From Actinomycetota bacterium (GTDB lineage Bacteria > Actinomycetota > Actinomycetes > Nanopelagicales > Nanopelagicaceae), in NCBI GenBank assembly GCA_009699825.1, contig WLNM01000031.1, positions 1 to 9,793 of the forward strand: DNA of 9,793 nucleotides. Reading direction: 5' to 3'. Positions 1-5,526 of the stretch are shown piece by piece (the first letter of the stretch is position 1; every line of letters begins with the position of its first letter). The notes under the pieces were generated by a model that was not told the DNA's origin, did not search any database, and was given only the letters and a program-made list of their open reading frames with translations. The translations under genes and the position numbers were made by a program.

Positions 1-2
1 AC

Positions 3-341
3 ATCACCAGATCTGCGGATTGGTATGTGTATCGGATTAGTGGGCGACAGGTGACAGAAACAACAATGCCAACAACTATGAAAGATATTAAGGATTTAGC
101 AAAGAAACTAGAGAAATTTGACTCTGAATTATTAGAACTTGCCAAACAATCTGACAGAGTTATTGAGGTAAGTAGAGATGGTGTTATTACTCATTGGCAA
201 GCAGCAACTATCTTGTCGCAAGCTGTTCACCATGCAATCGAACATAGATGCCAAGCCGTAACAGCGCTGGAATTTAAAGGATATAAAGCGCCAGATTTAG
301 ATGATTACGATGTATGGGGATATGAATTAAGTACTAAATAA
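3..341 (+). CDS. DinB family protein, C-terminal part (5' end outside window)
   Basis: The reading frame is open to the left edge, so the true start lies outside the window; the GTG at 27 is an internal codon. The visible 113 residues are mostly helical. Near the end they carry a His-rich helix, SQAVHHAIEHRCQ, followed by an aromatic-rich tail with PDLDDYDVWGY. DinB/YfiT-like four-helix proteins carry such a HxxxH-type helix as part of a metal-binding triad; the third ligand is expected in the missing N-terminal part. The segment before the first internal Met (ADWYVYRISG) also fits the family, which argues for extension beyond the edge. Many DinB relatives are thiol-dependent transferases or hydrolases, but the substrate cannot be told here. 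The stop codon directly abuts the stop of the convergent acetyltransferase gene. The family call is moderately secure, the function is unknown. Confidence 0.7.
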   Translation: MTRSADWYVYRISGRQVTETTMPTTMKDIKDLAKKLEKFDSELLELAKQSDRVIEVSRDGVITHWQAATILSQAVHHAIEHRCQAVTALEFKGYKAPDLDDYDVWGYELSTK

Positions 342-779
342 CTAAAAAATAATTTTGTATTGAACGCGATCTGTAATAGCTACTTTGTCATATAGTTTTC
401 GAGCAACTTCGTTATCAGGTGCAGTGGTCCAATAAAGTCGTTTAGATCCTTTAGCCACAGCAATCTTTTCTAATTCATTGATCAGCGCACGGCCAACACC
501 TTTGCTGCGAATAGCGGGATCAACAAATAAATCTTCTAGGTAACAGAAATCATTTTTATCCCAAGTTGAGGGCCTGAAAATGTAGTGTGCGAAACCAACG
601 ACCTGTCCGTCAACTTCCGCAACCAACCCATTGATATTAAAATCTGAGTTGAGGCGTTGCCAATTCAATTCGAATTGCTCATCACTTAAGTTGGATTTAT
701 AGAAAATTATGTACTGCTTGAATAGATCTAGCCAACGTTCTTTATCGCCCGCAGCAACTGGTCTAATAGTGATTGCCAT
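342..779 (-). CDS. GNAT family N-acetyltransferase
   Basis: This 145-residue cytoplasmic protein is predicted to move an acetyl group from acetyl-CoA to an amine. The GNAT fold is visible. An N-terminal ITIRPVAAGD strand leads into the helix region. A central strand, YLEDLFVDPAIRSKGVGRAL (residues 80-99), holds the acetyl-CoA pyrophosphate loop R91-x-x-G94-x-G96. A final motif B has N123, A126 and Y130 (DNEVARKLY). The spelling resembles diamine/amino-acid acetyltransferase-like members, but the acceptor cannot be identified. A TTG at 785 could also start the frame. I prefer ATG at 779 because an AGG lies 8 bases upstream of it and only 2 bases from the TTG. The gene begins about 16 bases after the exported-protein gene ends, so the two are probably cotranscribed. 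Confidence 0.88.
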   Translation of the reverse strand: MAITIRPVAAGDKERWLDLFKQYIIFYKSNLSDEQFELNWQRLNSDFNINGLVAEVDGQVVGFAHYIFRPSTWDKNDFCYLEDLFVDPAIRSKGVGRALINELEKIAVAKGSKRLYWTTAPDNEVARKLYDKVAITDRVQYKIIF

Positions 780-795
780 TGGCAAAACCTATCTT

Positions 796-1344
796 CTAAT
801 TAGAAGGTTGTGTGGATGCCGGGGTTAAGGATCGGGCAACAGAAATTAGTTGCGTGTAAGTGATGCCTCCAAGTGCTTGGACTTGGACATTCGTTGCCTT
901 CATTCTGTAATAACCCGGCAATTTAAATAGAAGATAACCACCGACACGAGAGATGTCTTTCGTGCTGCACTTTTTGGCCGCTGAAGTATTTGTTGGATCA
1001 CAATAGGCAAATAAGGATGCGGAGACACCGTTTATCTTTACTGAAGAAAGCTTTACGGATAATCCAGGGTCTGAACAGTGAGCACCTTTCATTGTTTGCA
1101 TAATTTCGATTTTCTTTTTGGCTTTGCTAAAGCGTGTGTAAACCCACTCTTCTCCACCGCCACCACAGGGCAGAAGTTGAAATTTAGTTTGCGACAAATT
1201 TAAAGTGTTTACTGGTTTATATAAGGAATAAGTCAGACCTGTTTGCGCGTCTAGGTAGGGATCACCAGAGCCCATGGCGAATGCGCTTGTTGGCAAAGAA
1301 GTAATCAGGATTAAAAGTGAAAGAAGTAATTTGCGCATGGGCAC
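796..1344 (-). CDS. Exported four-cysteine protein of unknown function
   Basis: I do not recognise the family of this 182-residue protein. Residues 1-23 form a clear Sec signal peptide: a basic MRK start, a Leu/Ile-rich core and an SAFA cleavage site. The mature part has four cysteines (C60, C90, C115, C126), which could make two disulfides, as expected outside the membrane. It also has a glycine run CGGGGEEW at 60-67, and there is no further membrane segment. It should therefore be secreted or sit at the cell surface. I chose the GTG at 1344 because GGAG lies 6 bases upstream; the in-frame ATG at 1338 would be 12 bases away. The Shine-Dalgarno sequence falls inside a small inverted repeat. 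Neighbours are a 63-residue protein upstream and a GNAT enzyme downstream, which do not point to a function. Confidence 0.8.
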   Translation of the reverse strand: MPMRKLLLSLLILITSLPTSAFAMGSGDPYLDAQTGLTYSLYKPVNTLNLSQTKFQLLPCGGGGEEWVYTRFSKAKKKIEIMQTMKGAHCSDPGLSVKLSSVKINGVSASLFAYCDPTNTSAAKKCSTKDISRVGGYLLFKLPGYYRMKATNVQVQALGGITYTQLISVARSLTPASTQPSN

Positions 1345-1347
1345 AAC

Positions 1348-1370
1348 GTACTCCGAAACTCTTTGAGTAC
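1348..1370 (-). promoter_or_regulatory. Small inverted repeat covering the ribosome binding site
   Basis: On the minus strand GTACTC (1370-1365) and GAGTAC (1353-1348) can form a 6-base-pair stem with an 11-base loop. The GGAG at 1354-1351, the likely Shine-Dalgarno of the exported-protein gene, lies mostly in the downstream arm. If the stem forms in RNA it would damp translation initiation at GTG 1344 unless ribosomes finishing the upstream gene open it. The stem is short and a rival palindrome (GAGTACTC) overlaps it. The repeat is seen in the sequence; its regulatory role is inference. Confidence 0.3.
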
Positions 1371-1378
1371 TCTGTGAG

Positions 1379-1570
1379 TTATTCAGCAGCGATTACGTCG
1401 CCAACAACCTTTACTTGAAAATCAAGTTGATTTAAGTCGTTGTTCTCCATGAAAGATGTTGCCGCCTCTGTAATGAGATCAACGTATGACTGACCTTCTT
1501 GACGAGAAGATTCATTAATTGTTAAAGGTATTTCTGCCACTAATTCAATATTTATACTAACAATTGCCAC
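1379..1570 (-). CDS. Small 63-residue protein of unknown function
   Basis: I recognise no family. The protein is acidic and soluble-looking. It has a hydrophobic N-terminal strand (residues 2-16), a middle helix with SYVDLITEAATSFM, and a C-terminal strand with LDFQVKVVGDVIA, suggesting a compact strand-helix-strand fold. There is no signal peptide, membrane segment or cysteine. Support for a real gene comes from a near-perfect Shine-Dalgarno AAGGAG at 1581-1576, five bases before the GTG start, and from its place filling the space between tRNA-Thr and the exported-protein gene on the same strand. The 34-base gap to that downstream gene suggests cotranscription. It begins 50 bases after the tRNA CCA end. 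Confidence 0.65.
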   Translation of the reverse strand: MAIVSINIELVAEIPLTINESSRQEGQSYVDLITEAATSFMENNDLNQLDFQVKVVGDVIAAE

Positions 1571-1575
1571 GTGAA

Positions 1576-1581
1576 CTCCTT
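1576..1581 (-). promoter_or_regulatory. Ribosome binding site AAGGAG fixing a GTG start
   Basis: The minus strand reads AAGGAG, five bases, then GTG at 1570. This is the strongest Shine-Dalgarno match I found in the window. It is the main reason to accept the short reading frame at 1379-1570 as a gene and to place its start at GTG. Confidence 0.7.
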
Positions 1582-1590
1582 ATTGTTTAA

Positions 1591-1620
1591 ATTATTTAAG
1601 AGTTACAGAATAAGGGGCAA
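1591..1620 (-). promoter_or_regulatory. Possible promoter between tRNA-Thr and the small gene
   Basis: Directly after the tRNA CCA end the minus strand reads TTGCCC (1620-1615). Eighteen bases later comes AATAAT (1596-1591), which matches five of six bases of TATAAT. Initiation about seven bases further on would leave a short leader containing the AAGGAG site. The surrounding AT-rich palindrome TTAAATAATTTAA makes chance matches likely, and read-through from the tRNA transcript is the alternative. Confidence 0.35.
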
Positions 1621-1695
1621 TGGAGCCCTCGGTCGGGATTGAACCGACGATCTGCTCGTTACGAATGAGCTGCTCTACCACTGAGCCACGAGGGC
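1621..1695 (-). tRNA. tRNA-Thr (anticodon CGU), CCA encoded
   Basis: On the minus strand the 75-base cloverleaf is complete. The acceptor arms GCCCTCG and CGAGGGC pair perfectly. The D arm is GCTC-AGTGGTA-GAGC. The anticodon arm is GCTCA-TTCGTAA-CGAGC, with CGT as bases 34-36 after U33. A five-base variable region follows, and the T arm is GTCGG-TTCAATC-CCGAC. The discriminator is U73 and CCA is encoded. It would read ACG threonine codons. G1-C72, C2-G71, G35 and U36 agree with known threonine identity elements. The last anticodon-stem pair (31-39) is an A.C mismatch, which is unusual. The gene begins 18 bases after the glutamate dehydrogenase stop, so its precursor may come from read-through of that operon. 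A weak TAAACT eight bases upstream of the mature end could instead be its own -10 box. Confidence 0.95.
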
Positions 1696-1713
1696 GGGAG
1701 AGGAGTTTAACTC

Positions 1714-2952
1714 TTATGGATAAAGTCCGCGCAACCTGTGGGCTTCTGCAACGCGTGCAACACCAATCATGTGTGCTGCTTCGCGCCAAGAAACTTTCTT
1801 AGATTTTGCCATTTCCTCTACTTCTTTAAATGATCGCATCATGATGTCATTTAAGTTTGATTTAACTTCATCGGCTGTCCAGAAATAATTCTGCTTATCT
1901 TGTACCCATTCAAAGTACGAAACGATTACGCCGCCGGAGTTAGCCAAAATATCTGGAACAACAAGGATGCCTTTATCGTTAATAACAGCATCTCCACCAG
2001 GAGTAGTTGGTGCGTTTGCACCTTCTACGATGATCTTGGCTTTGATTCCAGGCGCTGTTTTTTCAGAGATTGAATCAGAGAGGGCTGCAGGAATTAATAC
2101 ATCAACTTCGAGGTGGAGCAATTCATCTTGTGTGAGTTTGTCAGTGCCGGGCACATTGAGATTGCCGTTGGCAATGTGGTGATCCCAGACTTCTTTAACA
2201 TTCTTAAATCCTTTAACTCCACCATGAACATCGCTGACTGCAACAATTTTTAGACCAAAGTTTTCGAGTGCAATTGCAGCCCAATAGCCAACTTTTCCAA
2301 AACCTTGAATTGCAACTGTTGCACCCTTTGGATCGATACCTTTAACTCGCAGGGCTTCAATAGTTGAGATGGCAACACCATCACCAGTTGCAGATGTGCG
2401 ACCAAGTGAACCACCAAGAACAATTGGTTTTCCTGTGACAACACCGGGAACCGAAAATCCTGCGTTAACAGAATATGTATCCATCATCCACGCCATATTG
2501 CGCTCATCTGTTCCGACATCTGGTGCAGGAATATCGCGCTCTGGTCCGATGATTGGCAAAATTTCTGATGTATAGCGACGTGTTAGACGTTCGTTTTCAG
2601 TCAATGACAATGAGTGCGCATCAACTGCAATTCCACCTTTTGCGCCACCGTAGGGCAAATTAGTAAGCGCGCACTTCCATGTCATGAGCATTGCAAGTGC
2701 AACAGTCTCATCCATATCTATATCAGGGTGAAAGCGGACACCGCCCTTTGATGGGCCACGAGTTGTTGAGTATTGAACGCGGAAACCTTTATACATTTCA
2801 ACATTGCCGTTATCTCGGCGAAGTGGCACTGCGACTTCAAGAATGCGCCTAGGTGTTGAAAGAGTTTGCCAGTCGTTTTCGGTGAGTTGTAAAAGGTCTA
2901 CCGCACGTCTTAATTGACTGCGCGCTGTATCAAGTGCTGACTCCGTTGTCAT
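1714..2952 (-). CDS. gdhA: Glutamate dehydrogenase (Glu/Leu/Phe/Val dehydrogenase family)
   Basis: The enzyme catalyses reversible oxidative deamination of glutamate to 2-oxoglutarate and ammonia in the cytoplasm. The 412-residue length is usual for hexameric bacterial enzymes. The N-terminal substrate domain carries K69 (GPSKGGVRF), K93 (MTWK), the catalytic K105 (PYGGAKGG) and D145 (PAPDVGT). Their spacing of 24, 12 and 40 residues equals that of the Clostridium enzyme. The Rossmann domain follows with GFGKVG at 217-222. The GGAKGG spelling is that of the RocG/GudB and archaeal class rather than the E. coli NADP class (GGGKGG), so a catabolic NAD-type role is likely, though coenzyme choice is not proved. 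The ATG at 2952 has only a poor Shine-Dalgarno. The gene starts 9 bases after the molybdoenzyme stop, so translation may be coupled. tRNA-Thr follows downstream. Confidence 0.95.
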   Translation of the reverse strand: MTTESALDTARSQLRRAVDLLQLTENDWQTLSTPRRILEVAVPLRRDNGNVEMYKGFRVQYSTTRGPSKGGVRFHPDIDMDETVALAMLMTWKCALTNLPYGGAKGGIAVDAHSLSLTENERLTRRYTSEILPIIGPERDIPAPDVGTDERNMAWMMDTYSVNAGFSVPGVVTGKPIVLGGSLGRTSATGDGVAISTIEALRVKGIDPKGATVAIQGFGKVGYWAAIALENFGLKIVAVSDVHGGVKGFKNVKEVWDHHIANGNLNVPGTDKLTQDELLHLEVDVLIPAALSDSISEKTAPGIKAKIIVEGANAPTTPGGDAVINDKGILVVPDILANSGGVIVSYFEWVQDKQNYFWTADEVKSNLNDIMMRSFKEVEEMAKSKKVSWREAAHMIGVARVAEAHRLRGLYP

Positions 2953-2961
2953 GACTTTATC

Positions 2962-4050
2962 TTACTCTGCAAAGACAGTGATTGTGTGCCACCCCTGCGC
3001 ACCATCAGGTAAAACGTCTTTTTTTACATCAGTTTGAGTGTCACCTTTTTTATTTATCGCGCGCACCGAAAGAGTGTGTTGTCCTGGTTTTGCATCCCAT
3101 TCGATCCACCATTGCCGCCACGTTGTATTTGCTAAATCTGGTCCAAGATTTGCTTCTTGCCATGAAGTGTTATTTATTTTTACTTCAACTTTTTCTACAC
3201 CAACGTTATGTGCCCATGCAACACCAGCAATGGCGCGTTTACCTGCAGGAAAACTTTCTTGTACGTATGGAGTATCAATACGTGATTGCATTTTAATTGG
3301 AGCAAACTTTGCCCATCCACGAGAAATCCAATAACCCTCTTTTAGATCAAAGCGCGTAAGTTCTAACCGAGACAACCACTTTGTGGCTGATACATATCCG
3401 TATAAACCAGGAACAATAAGTCGCGCAGGAAAACCATTCTTTACTGGAAGAACTTCACCATTCATTCCGACCGCAATAATTGCATCGCGCCCATCTAAGG
3501 CTGCAGTTGGAAAACCCGCAGAAAAATCATCAACCGAATAGCTCATAATTTGATCGACGTTTCCGGAAGGCTGTGCTTCTTTAATTAAATCATCGAGTCG
3601 AACACCGAGCCAACGCGCATTTCCGACATATGGTCCGCCAACCCAATTAGATACACAGGCGATGGTGTCATCCACTTCAATCATTGGCCTTTTTAGTAAG
3701 TCGTCATATGAAAGCGTGATTGGCTTTTTAACCATTCCATCAATGGTTAATTTCCAATTAGATGGATTAATCTGTGGAACCACAATTGCGTTATCGATAA
3801 TAAAAAAATCTTTATTTGGAGTAAACAGAGGCGAGAGCTTTTCAATAATAAGTGCTGGATCTTCAGGTGGTGCAGGTAGTGGATTTAAGGCCTTAGGAAG
3901 TTTTATTCCTAAGCGATCTAATTGAACGCTTGCACCATTATGTAAGTATTTATATGTCCCCGATCCAAGAATTGCTGCCGCTACAACACCAGAGCCGATT
4001 GCGAAGAAACCGCGTCGAGATAAGCCAGGTTTCGGGTTCTCTAGTGACAT
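2962..4050 (-). CDS. Tat-exported molybdopterin-dependent oxidoreductase, sulfite oxidase-like
   Basis: This 362-residue protein starts with a twin-arginine signal, SRRGFFA at 11-17, followed by a hydrophobic helix to about residue 30. It should be folded with its cofactor and then exported, possibly staying anchored. The family opening TPNKDFFIID is at 77-86. The sulfite oxidase-type molybdopterin domain runs to about residue 250, with C132 in IACVSNWVGG as the expected molybdenum ligand. A C-terminal Ig-like dimerisation domain (about 265-362) has the usual WRQWWIEW and PGQHTLSVRA strands. No heme or cytochrome domain is present and none is encoded next door, so the electron acceptor is unknown. 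Sulfite is the textbook substrate for the fold, but many relatives act on other compounds. It sits 9 bases after the permease and 9 before gdhA, in one operon. No real Shine-Dalgarno precedes the ATG. Confidence 0.9.
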   Translation of the reverse strand: MSLENPKPGLSRRGFFAIGSGVVAAAILGSGTYKYLHNGASVQLDRLGIKLPKALNPLPAPPEDPALIIEKLSPLFTPNKDFFIIDNAIVVPQINPSNWKLTIDGMVKKPITLSYDDLLKRPMIEVDDTIACVSNWVGGPYVGNARWLGVRLDDLIKEAQPSGNVDQIMSYSVDDFSAGFPTAALDGRDAIIAVGMNGEVLPVKNGFPARLIVPGLYGYVSATKWLSRLELTRFDLKEGYWISRGWAKFAPIKMQSRIDTPYVQESFPAGKRAIAGVAWAHNVGVEKVEVKINNTSWQEANLGPDLANTTWRQWWIEWDAKPGQHTLSVRAINKKGDTQTDVKKDVLPDGAQGWHTITVFAE

Positions 4051-4059
4051 GCTTGGAAC

Positions 4060-5439
4060 TTAACGTTCTAAAAGAGCGTAAACAACTAAGGCGCTAATCA
4101 CAGCGCCAGGCACGCTTACGTCTACATCGCCTAAAGCGGAGGCAATCGGACCAACATAATCAACAGTTGAAATACCTAAAATTCCAATAACGCTGCCAAC
4201 AATCCAAGAAAAAGTAGCTTTTAGATTCCATCCACCGGTAAACCAATACTTTCCACCGGATTCCCGCTTGTTAAATACCTGAAGCGCAGCCTTATCGAAA
4301 TTGCCCTTATTTTTGTAATAACCAAACAGTGAAATAACAATCCATGAAGACGCCAAACTCGTTAGAAATAAAACAGAGTTTGTTACTGCAGCTTCAGCGT
4401 CATAAATAAATTTGCCAATAAATACAAGACCAGTGCTTATTCCTGCAACCAATACAGTTGATTGAAGTCGCGATAACTTAGGCAAGATTGCATCCATATC
4501 TAAGCCCATGCTGTACAAGTTTATTGATCCTTGACCGAGGCTTCCGATAAATCCAACGAGCAGAAGTGGAATAATTAACCAAGACGGCGAACCTGCAACA
4601 AAACCACCAGCAAAACTCTCTTCATCAAAAGCTGCAATAGCAACAAAAGCACCAAAGAGGGTTGGAATCGAAAGCCCAACAATCATTGCAGCAAAAGTAT
4701 TTTTCACGATATCTCGAGCGCTGTGTGCGCTCTCAGAGATGTAACGCGACCAATCTCCTGTTTGAGTTACGTATGAAATTGGTCCTGCAGCACCGCAAGT
4801 GAGAGCTGTTAAGAACCATGTTGGCCAGAGTGAACCAAGTGCGTAAACCTCAGGATCTCCGGGATAACTTGGATCAAATGTTGACCACAAACCTATGACG
4901 CTCAAAATAACAAGTGCGCCCATTAAATATGTAACGTACTTATTTAGCTTAATAATCCACGAATAGCCAAGAACAGCAAAAATAACAACTGCAACAGCGA
5001 TTACTGCATAACCAATAGCAATGAGTGAATCGCTAACTTTCGTATCGGTAAGTCGTGCCCAACCAGCGGAAATAATTTCCCCGCCGGTCCACACAGTTAG
5101 TGCTACGTACTGAATACAGAGCAAAAGACCAACGAAGGATGCAATTAAACGACCTTTAACGCCAAAGAAAGCACCCGAGCTAACAGAGTTATTTGTTGCA
5201 GCGCGCCAACCTAGTAATGAAGATGTACTGACAAATGCAGCGGCAATCGATGTTCCAACCAGAATTGCAGAGACGCTTTGCCACCAGCTCAAACCATAAA
5301 GAATTCCAAGCCAACCAAATACCATGACAGAGAGAGAAAGGTTGCTGCCAACAAATACAGAGATGATGTTGCGCGGTTTTCCTGTGCGCTGATTATCTGG
5401 GACTGTGTCGACGCCGATTGATTCAATGTGATTAGCCAT
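4060..5439 (-). CDS. NCS1 family permease, purine/cytosine type
   Basis: This 459-residue inner-membrane transporter has about twelve hydrophobic segments, the normal size and topology for the NCS1 nucleobase:cation symporters (CodB-like purine-cytosine permeases). Family marks are the N-terminal IESIGVDTVPDNQRTGKP, with the usual acidic and Pro residues before helix 1, GDWSRYI at 228-234 between central helices, and NLYSMGLDMDAI at 307-318. The substrate is probably a nucleobase or related heterocycle; cytosine, purines, hydantoins or allantoin cannot be separated by eye. It is the first gene of an operon with the molybdoenzyme and gdhA. The ATG at 5439 lies six bases from a -10 box and lacks a Shine-Dalgarno, so the message looks leaderless. 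It is divergent from guaB1 across 87 bases. Confidence 0.92.
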   Translation of the reverse strand: MANHIESIGVDTVPDNQRTGKPRNIISVFVGSNLSLSVMVFGWLGILYGLSWWQSVSAILVGTSIAAAFVSTSSLLGWRAATNNSVSSGAFFGVKGRLIASFVGLLLCIQYVALTVWTGGEIISAGWARLTDTKVSDSLIAIGYAVIAVAVVIFAVLGYSWIIKLNKYVTYLMGALVILSVIGLWSTFDPSYPGDPEVYALGSLWPTWFLTALTCGAAGPISYVTQTGDWSRYISESAHSARDIVKNTFAAMIVGLSIPTLFGAFVAIAAFDEESFAGGFVAGSPSWLIIPLLLVGFIGSLGQGSINLYSMGLDMDAILPKLSRLQSTVLVAGISTGLVFIGKFIYDAEAAVTNSVLFLTSLASSWIVISLFGYYKNKGNFDKAALQVFNKRESGGKYWFTGGWNLKATFSWIVGSVIGILGISTVDYVGPIASALGDVDVSVPGAVISALVVYALLER

Positions 5440-5445
5440 TGCAAA

Positions 5446-5474
5446 AGGCTAGGTTGCTATGCGGGGATTTTCAA
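5446..5474 (-). promoter_or_regulatory. Leaderless promoter of the permease operon
   Basis: The minus strand shows TTGAAA (5474-5469, five of six -35 consensus bases), exactly 17 bases, then TAGCCT (5451-5446, with the TAnnnT pattern of many actinobacterial -10 boxes). Six bases separate it from ATG 5439, so transcription would begin at or next to the A of the start codon. No Shine-Dalgarno is present, which agrees with leaderless translation. Confidence 0.6.
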
Positions 5475-5490
5475 CGGTCTAGGCGTGTCT

Positions 5491-5518
5491 TTGCGCTTTG
5501 AAATATAGGTATTAGAGT
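5491..5518 (+). promoter_or_regulatory. Probable leaderless promoter of guaB1
   Basis: TTGCGC (5491-5496), 16 bases, then TAGAGT (5513-5518, TAnnnT) ends eight bases before the GTG at 5527. The bases between (TTGCCTAC) hold no Shine-Dalgarno. Initiation would fall at or one to two bases before the start codon. The -35 match is weaker than that of the divergent promoter. The two promoters stand back to back within 87 bases, so one regulator bound between them could affect both. Confidence 0.5.
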
Positions 5519-5526
5519 TTGCCTAC

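Noticed and set aside
27..62. GTG at 27 or later codons as the true start of the first gene
   Set aside because: The frame is open to the left edge and the preceding codons resemble DinB-family sequence, so this is an interior segment.
1588..1600. AT-rich palindrome TTAAATAATTTAA as a terminator
   Set aside because: It has no GC stem and no T run beyond the palindrome. It more likely contains a -10 box or is compositional.
1703..1713. GAGTTTAACTC palindrome between gdhA and the tRNA as a terminator
   Set aside because: The stem is five pairs with a one-base centre, which cannot fold as a stable hairpin, and no U tract follows.
1592..1802. Reading frames on both strands across the tRNA-Thr gene
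   Set aside because: They are explained by the tRNA and the end of gdhA. The encoded residues show no domain or ribosome binding site.
5440..5526. Riboswitch or attenuator controlling the permease or guaB1
   Set aside because: Both messages appear to start at the first codon, so there is no leader RNA to hold one.
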